Both the position numbers and the translations under genes were made by a program. From assembly GCA_964057225.1 (NCBI GenBank), contig OZ059900.1, positions 16,011,638-16,075,637 of the forward strand: a DNA stretch of 64,000 bases, written 5' to 3'. This document shows positions 1 through 10,945 of the stretch, piece after piece. Source of the stretch: Auanema rhodensis. Lineage: Eukaryota > Nematoda > Chromadorea > Rhabditida > Rhabditidae. The notes under the pieces are model-generated. The model searched no databases. It was not told the origin of the DNA and saw only the letters and a program-made list of their open reading frames with translations. Positions within the stretch are counted from its first letter, which is position 1. Each line of letters begins with the position of its first letter.

Positions 1-3
1 CAA

Positions 4-13
4 AAATCGATTT
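4..13. other. 10-bp perfect palindrome with ClaI site, one per monomer
   Basis: AAATCGATTT is its own reverse complement and contains ATCGAT. It is kept in nearly every monomer. The ATCGAT core is lost at 1721 (T to A), 28051 and 32156 (A to T), the last two being copies of one event. A ClaI digest is thus expected to release mainly 342-bp fragments. No binding protein can be named from the sequence. Confidence 0.85.
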
Positions 14-30
14 AATCAATATTAGCCATA

Positions 31-43
31 AGGGGCGTGCCCT
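31..43. other. GC-rich short inverted repeat, one per monomer
   Basis: This is the only GC-rich stretch in an AT-rich monomer. Positions 33-36 (GGGC) and 39-42 (GCCC) are complementary around a two-base spacer. As drawn, the loop is too short for a stable hairpin; a duplex-binding site is as likely. It is unchanged in nearly all copies except the five gtacccccag monomers and aaggagcg near 39022. Confidence 0.6.
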
Positions 44-207
44 CAGAATATGCTAATTTCCTTAATTTTCTAACCCTTGTTTTTTTGTCGTGAAAGTGGA
101 ACTAGACGTTGTACAAACAATTTTGAGCTAGGTTTCATTGACATTGCATGAGTTTGAACACATGAAATCGTAAGTCAAAACCTTGTTTACAGCGAAATTT
201 CCAAAAA

Positions 208-219
208 CTGGTTTTCCAG
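208..219. other. Short inverted repeat CTGG-tttt-CCAG, one per monomer
   Basis: A perfect 4-bp stem with a four-T loop, directly after the S2 (202) and S4 (204) diagnostic sites. The copies I read keep it. Its short stem gives little stability in DNA, so no function is assigned. Confidence 0.55.
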
Positions 220-342
220 CATGATAAAATATTTCTCATGGGAAATACTGTGTTTTTGTATTTTTCTAGTGTTCAGCATGTAAAATGCTTCATTTTAGTA
301 TGTAACACGCTGAAATTCGTTGCATTTGACGACTCATATGAA

Positions 343-684
343 CAAAAATCGATTTAATCAATATTAGCCATAAGGGGCGTGCCCTCAGAATATGCTAATT
401 TCCTTAATTTTCTAACCCCTGTTTTTTTGTCGTGAAAGTGGAACTAGACGTTGTACGAACAATTTTGAGCTAGGTTTCATTGACATTGCATGAGTTTGAA
501 CACATGAAATCGTAAGTCAAAACCTTGTTTACAGCGAAATTTCGAAAAACTGGTTTTCCAGCATAATAAAATATTTCTCATGGGAAATACTGTGTTTTTG
601 TATTCTTCTAGTGTTCAGCATGTGAAATGCTTCATTTTAGTGTGTAACACGCTGAAATTCGTTGCATTTGACGACTCATATGAA
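343..684 (+). repeat. Monomer type S2
   Basis: S2 carries G115, G202, A223, C263, G282 and G300. Position 77 is C in some copies (343, 2053, 6156, 40701) and T in others (3763, 8550, 38650, 42411 and most copies to its right). G202 creates a TTCGAA (BstBI) site found only in this type. S2 is the most diverged type of the S1-S4 set and is nearly always followed by S3 and then S1, so it marks the start of the higher-order unit. Further copies start at 9919, 31467, 34546, 39675, 44121, 45489, 46857, 47883, 51303, 54039, 55747, 56772, 58139, 60190 and 62242. Confidence 0.93.
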
Positions 685-1026
685 CAAAAATCGATTTAAT
701 CAATATTAGCCATAAGGGGCGTGCCCTCAGAATATGCTAATTTCCTTAATTTTCTAACCCCTGTTTTTTTGTCGTGAAAGTGGAACTAGACGTTGTACGA
801 ACAATTTTGAGCTAGGTTTCATTGACATTGCATGAGTTTGAACACATGAAATCGTAAGTCAAAACCTTGTTTACAGCGAAATTTCCAAAAACTGGTTTTC
901 CAGCATAATAAAATATTTCTCATGGGAAATACTGTGTTTTTGTATTTTTCTAGTGTTCAGCATGTAAAATGCTTCATTTTAGTATGTAACACGCTGAAAT
1001 TCGTTGCATTTGACGACTCATATGAA
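685..1026 (+). repeat. Monomer type S3 (commonest, consensus-like)
   Basis: S3 has C77, G115 and A223 with the common base at the other diagnostic sites, so it is the nearest thing to the array consensus. It occurs in all three domains. Several S3 copies carry private changes that trace later duplications: G to C in the agtgttcag segment (copies at 7524, 8208, 9577, 35572, 38308), tacagtg (11630, 14366), tatttatc (11972, 14708), ggggaatact (12314, 15050, 19838), and the paired gtacccccag change (43779, 45147, 46515, 47541, 50961). Confidence 0.93.
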
Positions 1027-3078
1027 CAAAAATCGATTTAATCAATATTAGCCATAAGGGGCGTGCCCTCAGAATATGCTAATTTCCTTAATTTTCTAAC
1101 CCTTGTTTTTTTGTCGTGAAAGTGGAACTAGACGTTGTACAAACAATTTTGAGCTAGGTTTCATTGACATTGCATGAGTTTGAACACATGAAATCGTAAG
1201 TCAAAACCTTGTTTACAGCGAAATTTCCAAAAACTGGTTTTCCAGCATGATAAAATATTTCTCATGGGAAATACTGTGTTTTTGTATTTTTCTAGTGTTC
1301 AGCATGTAAAATGCTTCATTTTAGTATGTAACACGCTGAAATTCGTTGCATTTGACGACTCATATGAACAAAAATCGATTTAATCAATATTAGCCATAAG
1401 GGGCGTGCCCTCAGAATATGCTAATTTCCTTAATTTTCTAACCCCTGTTTTTTTGTCGTGAAAGTGGAACTAGACGTTGTACGAACAATTTTGAGCTAGG
1501 TTTCATTGACATTGCATGAGTTTGAACACATGAAATCGTAAGTCAAAACCTTGTTTACAGCGAAATTTCCAAAAACTGGTTTTCCAGCATAATAAAATAT
1601 TTCTCATGGGAAATACTGTGTTTTTGTATTTTTCTAGTGTTCAGCATGTAAAATGCTTCATTTTAGTATGTAACACGCTGAAATTCGTTGCATTTGACGA
1701 CTCATATGAACAAAAATCGAATTAATCAATATTAGCCATAAGGGGCGTGCCCTCAGAATATGCTAATTTCCTTAATTTTCTAACCCTTGTTTTTTTGTCG
1801 TGAAAGTGGAACTAGACGTTGTACAAACAATTTTGAGCTAGGTTTCATTGACATTGCATGAGTTTGAACACATGAAATCGTAAGTCAAAACCTTGTTTAC
1901 AGCGAAATTTCCAAAAACTGGTTTTCCAGCATGATAAAATATTTCTCATGGGAAATACTGTGTTTTTGTATTTTTCTAGTGTTCAGCATGTAAAATGCTT
2001 CATTTTAGTATGTAACACGCTGAAATTCGTTGCATTTGACGACTCATATGAACAAAAATCGATTTAATCAATATTAGCCATAAGGGGCGTGCCCTCAGAA
2101 TATGCTAATTTCCTTAATTTTCTAACCCCTGTTTTTTTGTCGTGAAAGTGGAACTAGACGTTGTACGAACAATTTTGAGCTAGGTTTCATTGACATTGCA
2201 TGAGTTTGAACACATGAAATCGTAAGTCAAAACCTTGTTTACAGCGAAATTTCGAAAAACTGGTTTTCCAGCATAATAAAATATTTCTCATGGGAAATAC
2301 TGTGTTTTTGTATTCTTCTAGTGTTCAGCATGTGAAATGCTTCATTTTAGTGTGTAACACGCTGAAATTCGTTGCATTTGACGACTCATATGAACAAAAA
2401 TCGATTTAATCAATATTAGCCATAAGGGGCGTGCCCTCAGAATATGCTAATTTCCTTAATTTTCTAACCCCTGTTTTTTTGTCGTGAAAGTGGAACTAGA
2501 CGTTGTACGAACAATTTTGAGCTAGGTTTCATTGACATTGCATGAGTTTGAACACATGAAATCGTAAGTCAAAACCTTGTTTACAGCGAAATTTCCAAAA
2601 ACTGGTTTTCCAGCATAATAAAATATTTCTCATGGGAAATACTGTGTTTTTGTATTTTTCTAGTGTTCAGCATGTAAAATGCTTCATTTTAGTATGTAAC
2701 ACGCTGAAATTCGTTGCATTTGACGACTCATATGAACAAAAATCGATTTAATCAATATTAGCCATAAGGGGCGTGCCCTCAGAATATGCTAATTTCCTTA
2801 ATTTTCTAACCCTTGTTTTTTTGTCGTGAAAGTGGAACTAGACGTTGTACAAACAATTTTGAGCTAGGTTTCATTGACATTGCATGAGTTTGAACACATG
2901 AAATCGTAAGTCAAAACCTTGTTTACAGCGAAATTTCCAAAAACTGGTTTTCCAGCATGATAAAATATTTCTCATGGGAAATACTGTGTTTTTGTATTTT
3001 TCTAGTGTTCAGCATGTAAAATGCTTCATTTTAGTATGTAACACGCTGAAATTCGTTGCATTTGACGACTCATATGAA

Positions 3079-3420
3079 CAAAAATCGATTTAATCAATAT
3101 TAGCCATAAGGGGCGTGCCCTCAGAATATGCTAATTTCCTTAATTTTCTAACCCCTGTTTTTTTGTCGTGAAAGTGGAACTAGACGTTGTACGAACAATT
3201 TTGAGCTAGGTTTCATTGACATTGCATGAGTTTGAACACATGAAATCGTAAGTCAAAACCTTGTTTACAGCGAAATTTCCACAAACTGGTTTTCCAGCAT
3301 AATAAAATATTTCTCATGGGAAATACTGTGTTTTTGTATTCTTCTAGTGTTCAGCATGTAAAATGCTTCATTTTAGTATGTAACACGCTGAAATTCGTTG
3401 CATTTGACGACTCATATGAA
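3079..3420 (+). repeat. Monomer type S4
   Basis: S4 has C77, G115, C204 (ccacaaac instead of ccaaaaac), A223, C263 and A282. It usually follows S1. Copies start at 3079, 7182, 7866, 11288, 14024, 24626, 25652, 35914, 36256, 37282, 37966, 41727, 43437, 46173, 49935, 53355, 61558 and 63268. The copies at 11288, 14024, 24626 and 25652 share an extra cattaaca variant. Those at 37282 and 37966 share T300. The copy at 58822 has C204 but G223, so it looks like an exchange product. Confidence 0.92.
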
Positions 3421-4103
3421 CAAAAATCGATTTAATCAATATTAGCCATAAGGGGCGTGCCCTCAGAATATGCTAATTTCCTTAATTTTCTAACCCTTGT
3501 TTTTTTGTCGTGAAAGTGGAACTAGACGTTGTACAAACAATTTTGAGCTAGGTTTCATTGACATTGCATGAGTTTGAACACATGAAATCGTAAGTCAAAA
3601 CCTTGTTTACAGCGAAATTTCCAAAAACTGGTTTTCCAGCATAATAAAATATTTCTCATGGGAAATACTGTGTTTTTGTATTTTTCTAGTGTTCAGCATG
3701 TAAAATGCTTCATTTTAGTATGTAACACGCTGAAATTCGTTGCATTTGACGACTCATATGAACAAAAATCGATTTAATCAATATTAGCCATAAGGGGCGT
3801 GCCCTCAGAATATGCTAATTTCCTTAATTTTCTAACCCTTGCTTTTTTGTCGTGAAAGTGGAACTAGACGTTGTACGAACAATTTTGAGCTAGGTTTCAT
3901 TGACATTGCATGAGTTTGAACACATGAAATCGTAAGTCAAAACCTTGTTTACAGCGAAATTTCGAAAAACTGGTTTTCCAGCATAATAAAATATTTCTCA
4001 TGGAAAAACTGTGTTTTTGTATTCTTCTAGTGTTCAGCATGTGAAATGCTTCATTTTAGTGTGTAACACGCTGAAATTCGTTGCATTTGACGACTCATAT
4101 GAA

Positions 4104-4445
4104 CAAAAATCGATTTAATCAATATTAGCCATAAGGGGCGTGCCCTCAGAATATGCTAATTTCCTTAATTTTCTAACCCCTGTTTTTTTGTCGTGAAAGT
4201 GGAACTAGACGTTGTACGAACAATTTTGAGCTAGGTTTCATTGACGTTGCATGAGTTTGAACACATGAAATCGTAAGTCAAAACCTTGTTTACAGCGAAA
4301 TTTCCAAAAACTGGTTTTCCAGCATAATAAAATATTTCTCATGGGAAACACTGTGTTTTTGTATTTTTCTAGTGTTCAGCATGTAAAATGCTTCATTTTA
4401 GTTTGTAACACGCTGAAATTCGTTGCATTTGACGACTCATATGAA
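4104..4445 (+). repeat. Monomer type S5
   Basis: S5 has C77, G115, G143 (gacgttgc), A223, C246 (gggaaacact) and T300 (agtttgt). It is almost confined to the middle domain, with copies at 13340, 16076, 17102, 17786, 18812, 22232, 26678, 27362, 28730, 30098 and 33177. This copy at 4104 is the one outlier in the left domain. Copies at 16076, 17786, 26678, 27362 and 28730 share a gtggaaatag variant. Copies at 17102 and 18812 share gtaaccc and gttgaac. Confidence 0.92.
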
Positions 4446-4787
4446 CAAAAATCGATTTAATCAATATTAGCCATAAGGGGCGTGCCCTCAGAATATGCTA
4501 ATTTCCTTAATTTTCTAACCCCTGTTTTTTTGTCGTGAAAGTGGAACTAGACGTTGTACAAACAATTTTGAGCTAGGTTTCATTGACATTGCATGAGTTT
4601 GAACACATGAAATCGTAAGTCAAAACCTTGTTTACAGCGAAATTTCCAAAAACTGGTTTTCCAGCATGATAAAATATTTCTCATGGGAAATACTGTGTTT
4701 TTGTATTTTTCTAGTGTTCAGCATGTAAAATGCTTCATTTTAATGTGTAACACGCTGAAATTCGTTGCATTTGACGACTCATATGAA
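4446..4787 (+). repeat. Monomer type S7
   Basis: S7 combines C77, A115 and G223 with A298 and G300 (tttaatgtgt). It follows S5 in this copy and in those at 16418, 18128, 30440 and 33519. Copies at 17444, 19154 and 22574 carry a further cagaatg variant; of these, the one at 17444 keeps G298. The repeated S5-S7 adjacency shows the two types move as a linked pair. Confidence 0.9.
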
Positions 4788-6155
4788 CAAAAATCGATTT
4801 AATCAATATTAGCCATAAGGGGCGTGCCCTCAGAATATGCTAATTTCCTTAATTTTCTAACCCCTGTTTTTTTGTCGTGAAAGTGGAACTAGACGTTGTA
4901 CGAACAATTTTGAGCTAGGTTTCATTGACATTGCATGAGTTTGAACACATGAAATCGTAAGTCAAAACCTTGTTTACAGCGAAATTTCCAAAAACTGGTT
5001 TTCCAGCATGATAAAATATTTCTCATGGGAAATACTGTGTTTTTGTATTTTTCTAGTGTTCAGCATGTAAAATGCTTCATTTTAGTATGTAACACGCTGA
5101 AATTCGTTGCATTTGACGACTCATATGAACAAAAATCGATTTAATCAATATTAGCCATAAGGGGCGTGCCCTCAGAATATGCTAATTTCCTTAATTTTCT
5201 AACCCTTGTTTTTTTGTCGTGAAAGTGGAACTAGACGTTGTACGAACAATTTTGAGCTAGGTTTCATTGACATTGCATGAGTTTGAACACATGAAATCGT
5301 AAGTCAAAACCTTGTTTACAGCGAAATTTCCAAAAACTGGTTTTCCAGCATAATAAAATATTTCTCATGGGAAATACTGTGTTTTTGTATTTTTCTAGTG
5401 TTCAGCATGTAAAATGCTTCATTTTAATGTGTAACACGCTGAAATTCGTTGCATTTGACGACTCATATGAACAAAAATCGATTTAATCAATATTAGCCAT
5501 AAGGGGCGTGCCCTCAGAATATGCTAATTTCCTTAATTTTCTAACCCCTGTTTTTTTGTCGTGAAAGTGGAACTAGACGTTGTACGAACAATTTTGAGCT
5601 AGGTTTCATTGACATTGCATGAGTTTGAACACATGAAATCGTAAGTCAAAACCTTGTTTACAGCGAAATTTCCAAAAACTGGTTTTCCAGCATGATAAAA
5701 TATTTCTCATGGGAAATACTGTGTTTTTGTATTTTTCTAGTGTTCAGCATGTAAAATGCTTCATTTTAGTATATAACACGCTGAAATTCGTTGCATTTGA
5801 CGACTCATATGAACAAAAATCGATTTAATCAATATTAGCCATAAGGGGCGTGCCCTCAGAATATGCTAATTTCCTTAATTTTCTAACCCCTGTTTTTTTG
5901 TCGTGAAAGTGGAACTAGACGTTGTACGAACAATTTTGAGCTAGGTTTCATTGACATTGCATGAGTTTGAACACATGAAATCGTAAGTCAAAACCTTGTT
6001 TACAGCGAAATTTCCAAAAACTGGTTTTCCAGCATGATAAAATATTTCTCATGGGAAATACTGTGTTTTTGTATTTTTCTAGTGTTCAGCATGTAAAATG
6101 CTTCATTTTAGTTTGTAACACGCTGAAATTCGTTGCATTTGACGACTCATATGAA

Positions 6156-7865
6156 CAAAAATCGATTTAATCAATATTAGCCATAAGGGGCGTGCCCTCA
6201 GAATATGCTAATTTCCTTAATTTTCTAACCCCTGTTTTTTTGTCGTGAAAGTGGAACTAGACGTTGTACGAACAATTTTGAGCTAGGTTTCATTGACATT
6301 GCATAAGTTTGAACATATGAAATCGTAAGTCAAAACCTTGTTTACAGCGAAATTTCGAAAAACTGGTTTTCCAGCATAATAAAATATTTCTCATGGGAAA
6401 TACTGTGTTTTTGTATTCTTCTAGTGTTCAGCATGTGAAATGCTTCATTTTAGTGTGTAACACGCTGAAATTCGTTGCATTTGACGACTCATATGAACAA
6501 AAATCGATTTAATCAATATTAGCCATAAGGGGCGTGCCCTCAGAATATGCTAATTTCCTTAATTTTCTAACCCCTGTTTTTTTGTCGTGAAAGTGGAACT
6601 AGACGTTGTACGAACAATTTTGAGCTAGGTTTCATTGACATTGCATGAGTTTGAACACATGAAATCGTAAGTCAAAACCTTGTTTACAGCGAAATTTCCA
6701 AAAACTGGTTTTCCAGCATAATAAAATATTTCTCATGGGAAATACTGTGTTTTTGTATTTTTCTAGTGTTCAGCATGTAAAATGCTTCATTTAAGTATGT
6801 AACACGCTGAAATTCGTTGCATTTGACGACTCATATGAACAAAAATCGATTTAATCAATATTAGCCATAAGGGGCGTGCCCTCAGAATATGCTAATTTCC
6901 TTAATTTTCTAACCCTTGTTTTTTTGTCGTGAAAGTGGAACTAGACGTTGTACAAACAATTTTGAGCTAGGTTTCATTGACATTGCATGAGTTTGAACAC
7001 ATGAAATCGTAAGTCAAAACCTTGTTTACAGCGAAATTTCCAAAAACTGGTTTTCCAGCATGATAAAATATTTCTCATGGGAAATACTGTGTTTTTGTAT
7101 TTTTCTAGTGTTCAGCATGTAAAATGCTTCATTTTAGTATGTAACACGCTGAAATTCGTTGCATTTGACGACTCATATGAACAAAAATCGATTTAATCAA
7201 TATTAGCCATAAGGGGCGTGCCCTCAGAATATGCTAATTTCCTTAATTTTCTAACCCCTGTTTTTTTGTCGTGAAAGTGGAACTAGACGTTGTACGAACA
7301 ATTTTGAGCTAGGTTTCATTGACATTGCATGAGTTTGAACACATGAAATCGTAAGTCAAAACCTTGTTTACAGCGAAATTTCCACAAACTGGTTTTCCAG
7401 CATAATAAAATATTTCTCATGGGAAATACTGTGTTTTTGTATTCTTCTAGTGTTCAGCATGTAAAATGCTTCATTTTAGTATGTAACACGCTGAAATTCG
7501 TTGCATTTGACGACTCATATGAACAAAAATCGATTTAATCAATATTAGCCATAAGGGGCGTGCCCTCAGAATATGCTAATTTCCTTAATTTTCTAACCCC
7601 TGTTTTTTTGTCGTGAAAGTGGAACTAGACGTTGTACGAACAATTTTGAGCTAGGTTTCATTGACATTGCATGAGTTTGAACACATGAAATCGTAAGTCA
7701 AAACCTTGTTTACAGCGAAATTTCCAAAAACTGGTTTTCCAGCATAATAGAATATTTCTCATGGGAAATACTGTGTTTTTGTATTTTTCTAGTCTTCAGC
7801 ATGTAAAATGCTTCATTTTAGTATGTAACACGCTGAAATTCGTTGCATTTGACGACTCATATGAA
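6156..7865 (+). repeat. Canonical 5-mer higher-order unit S2 S3 S1 S4 S3 (1710 bp), left copy
   Basis: Five successive monomers start at 6156 (S2), 6498 (S3), 6840 (S1), 7182 (S4) and 7524 (S3). The same order recurs at 40701, 42411 and 62242, which makes it the best candidate for the ancestral higher-order repeat of the S1-S4 family. This S2 copy has private changes (gcataag and acatatg). The S3 at 6498 has an aagtatgt variant shared with the S1 at 10946. Confidence 0.85.
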
Positions 7866-8549
7866 CAAAAATCGATTTAATCAATATTAGCCATAAGGGG
7901 CGTGCCCTCAGAATATGCTAATTTCCTTAATTTTCTAACCCCTGTTTTTTTGTCGTGAAAGTGGAACTAGACGTTGTACGAACAATTTTGAGCTAGGTTT
8001 CATTGACATTGCATGAGTTTGAACACATGAAATCGTAAGTCAAAACCTTGTTTACAGCGAAATTTCCACAAACTGGTTTTCCAGCATAATAAAATATTTC
8101 TCATGGGAAATACTGTGTTTTTGTATTCTTCTAGTGTTCAGCATGTAAAATGCTTCATTTTAGTATGTAACACGCTGAAATTCGTTGCATTTGACGACTC
8201 ATATGAACAAAAATCGATTTAATCAATATTAGCCATAAGGGGCGTGCCCTCAGAATATGCTAATTTCCTTAATTTTCTAACCCCTGTTTTTTTGTCGTGA
8301 AAGTGGAACTAGACGTTGTACGAACAATTTTGAGCTAGGTTTCATTGACATTGCATGAGTTTGAACACATGAAATCGTAAGTCAAAACCTTGTTTACAGC
8401 GAAATTTCCAAAAACTGGTTTTCCAGCATAATAAAATATTTCTCATGGGAAATACTGTGTTTTTGTATTTTTCTAGTCTTCAGCATGTAAAATGCTTCAT
8501 TTTAGTATGTAACACGCTGAAATTCGTTGCATTTGACGACTCATATGAA
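7182..8549 (+). repeat. S4 S3 dimer, two tandem copies (684 bp each)
   Basis: Units are 7182-7865 and 7866-8549. Both pair an S4 with an S3 that carries the G to C change in agtgttcag. The first S3 has an extra aatagaat change near 7747. This is a two-monomer duplication of the right end of the 5-mer unit that ends at 7865. Confidence 0.85.
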
Positions 8550-10945
8550 CAAAAATCGATTTAATCAATATTAGCCATAAGGGGCGTGCCCTCAGAATAT
8601 GCTAATTTCCTTAATTTTCTAACCCTTGTTTTTTTGTCGTGAAAGTGGAACTAGACGTTGTACGAACAATTTTGAGCTAGGTTTCATTGACATTGCATGA
8701 GTTTGAACACATGAAATCGTAAGTCAAAACCTTGTTTACAGCGAAATTTCGAAAAACTGGTTTTCCAGCATAATAAAATATTTCTCATGGGAAATACTGT
8801 GTTTTTGTATTCTTCTAGTGTTCAGCATGTGAAATGTTTCATTTTAGTGTGTAACACGCTGAAATTCGTTGCATTTGACGACTCATATGAACAAAAATCG
8901 ATTTAATCAATATTAGCCATAAGGGGCGTGCCCTCAGAATATGCTAATTTCCTTAATTTTCTAACCCCTGTTTTTTTGTCGTGAAAGTGGAACTAGACGT
9001 TGTACGAACAATTTTGAGCTAGGTTTCATTGACATTGCATGAGTTTGAACACATGAAATCGTAAGTCAAAACCTTGTTTACAGCGAAATTTCCAAAAACT
9101 GGTTTTCCAGCATAATAAAATATTTCTCATGGGAAATACTGTGTTTTTGTATTTTTCTAGTGTTCAGCATGTAAAATGCTTCATTTTAGTATGTAACACG
9201 CTGAAATTCGTTGCATTTGACGACTCATATGAACAAAAATCGATTTAATCAATATTAGCCATAAGGGGCGTGCCCTCAGAATATGCTAATTTCCTTAATT
9301 TATCTAACCCTTGTTTTTTTGTCGTGAAAGTGGAACTAGACGTTGTACAAACAATTTTGAGCTAGGTTTCATTGACATTGCATGAGTTTGAACACATGAA
9401 ATCGTAAGTCAAAACCTTGTTTACAGCGAAATTTCCAAAAACTGGTTTTCCAGCATGATAAAATATTTCTCATGGGAAATACTGTGTTTTTGTATTTTTC
9501 TAGTGTTCAGCATGTAAAATGCTTCATTTTAGTATGTAACACGCTGAAATTCGTTGCATTTGACGACTCATATGAACAAAAATCGATTTAATCAATATTA
9601 GCCATAAGGGGCGTGCCCTCAGAATATGCTAATTTCCTTAATTTTCTAACCCCTGTTTTTTTGTCGTGAAAGTGGAACTAGACGTTGTACGAACAATTTT
9701 GAGCTAGGTTTCATTGACATTGCATGAGTTTGAACACATGAAATCGTAAGTCAAAACCTTGTTTACAGCGAAATTTCCAAAAACTGGTTTTCCAGCATAA
9801 TAAAATATTTCTCATGGGAAATACTGTGTTTTTGTATTTTTCTAGTCTTCAGCATGTAAAATGCTTCATTTTAGTATGTAACACGCTGAAATTCGTTGCA
9901 TTTGACGACTCATATGAACAAAAATCGATTTAATCAATATTAGCCATAAGGGGCGTGCCCTCAGAATATGCTAATTTCCTTAATTTTCTAACCCTTGTTT
10001 TTTTGTCGTGAAAGTGGAACTAGACGTTGTACGAACAATTTTGAGCTAGGTTTCATTGACATTGCATGAGTTTGAACACATGAAATCGTAAGTCAAAACC
10101 TTGTTTACAGCGAAATTTCGAAAAACTGGTTTTCCAGCATAATAAAATATTTCTCATGGGAAATACTGTGTTTTTGTATTCTTCTAGTGTTCAGCATGTG
10201 AAATGTTTCATTTTAGTGTGTAACACGCTGAAATTCGTTGCATTTGACGACTCATATGAACAAAAATCGATTTAATCAATATTAGCCATAAGGGGCGTGC
10301 CCTCAGAATATGCTAATTTCCTTAATTTTCTAACCCCTGTTTTTTTGTCGTGAAAGTGGAACTAGACGTTGTACGAACAATTTTGAGCTAGGTTTCATTG
10401 ACATTGCATGAGTTTGAACACATGAAATCGTAAGTCAAAACCTTGTTTACAGCGAAATTTCCAAAAACTGGTTTTCCAGCATAATAAAATATTTCTCATG
10501 GGAAATACTGTGTTTTTGTATTTTTCTAGTGTTCAGCATGTAAAATGCTTCATTTTAGTATGTAACACGCTGAAATTCGTTGCATTTGACGACTCATATG
10601 AACAAAAATCGATTTAATCAATATTAGCCATAAGGGGCGTGCCCTCAGAATATGCTAATTTCCTTAATTTATCTAACCCTTGTTTTTTTGTCGTGAAAGT
10701 GGAACTAGACGTTGTACAAACAATTTTGAGCTAGGTTTCATTGACATTGCATGAGTTTGAACACATGAAATCGTAAGTCAAAACCTTGTTTACAGCGAAA
10801 TTTCCAAAAACTGGTTTTCCAGCATGATAAAATATTTCTCATGGGAAATACTGTGTTTTTGTATTTTTCTAGTGTTCAGCATGTAAAATGCTTCATTTTA
10901 GTATGTAACACGCTGAAATTCGTTGCATTTGACGACTCATATGAA
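8208..10945 (+). repeat. 4-mer unit S3 S2 S3 S1, two tandem copies (1369 bp each)
   Basis: Units are 8208-9576 and 9577-10945. Three rare markers repeat at the same offset: the S3 G to C variant, the gtgaaatgttt variant in S2 (near 8831 and 10200), and a one-base insertion giving tttatctaacc in S1 (9302 and 10671). The shared insertion explains the 1369 rather than 1368 bp period and shows it arose before the duplication. Confidence 0.93.

Larger units (their letters stand above)
1..342 (+). repeat. Monomer type S1 (reference copy)
   Basis: First complete monomer, used for numbering. S1 is defined by T at 77, A at 115 and G at 223, with C202, A204, T246, T263, A282, G298 and A300. The A at 115 makes a TGTACA (BsrGI) site that S3, S2 and S4 lack. 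Landmarks are a ClaI palindrome at 4-13, the only GC-rich stretch at 31-43, a seven-T run near 80-86, a short inverted repeat at 208-219, and an NdeI site (CATATG) near 335-340. Other S1 copies start at 1027, 1711, 2737, 6840, 9234, 10603, 10946, 13682, 24284, 28046, 32151, 36940, 37624, 39334, 41385, 43095, 48567, 49593, 51987, 53013, 55063, 56430, 57455, 60874 and 62926. Confidence 0.95.

Noticed and set aside
70-79. Telomere-like ctaaccctt in S1 monomers
   Set aside because: It is a single TAACCC per monomer with no tandem run, and it is C-rich by one more base in most other types. It is part of the satellite.
181-197. CENP-B box-like site on the minus strand (TTCGCTGTAAACAAG)
   Set aside because: It matches 7 of the 9 fixed bases of the CENP-B consensus, but the CGGG end is degraded. 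By a simple count about one 7-of-9 match is expected by chance in a 342-bp monomer read on both strands.
311-335. Second CENP-B box-like site, attcgttgcatttgacg
   Set aside because: Only 6 of 9 fixed bases match and the CGGG part is TGAC. Not significant.
560-575. AATAAA polyadenylation-like hexamer in monomers with A223
   Set aside because: Expected by chance in AT-rich DNA. No transcript, reading frame or downstream element accompanies it.
4104-6155. Inserted transposon or foreign segment in the left domain
   Set aside because: The block differs only in monomer types. It stays in the 342-bp phase, has no terminal repeats or target duplications, and is ordinary satellite.
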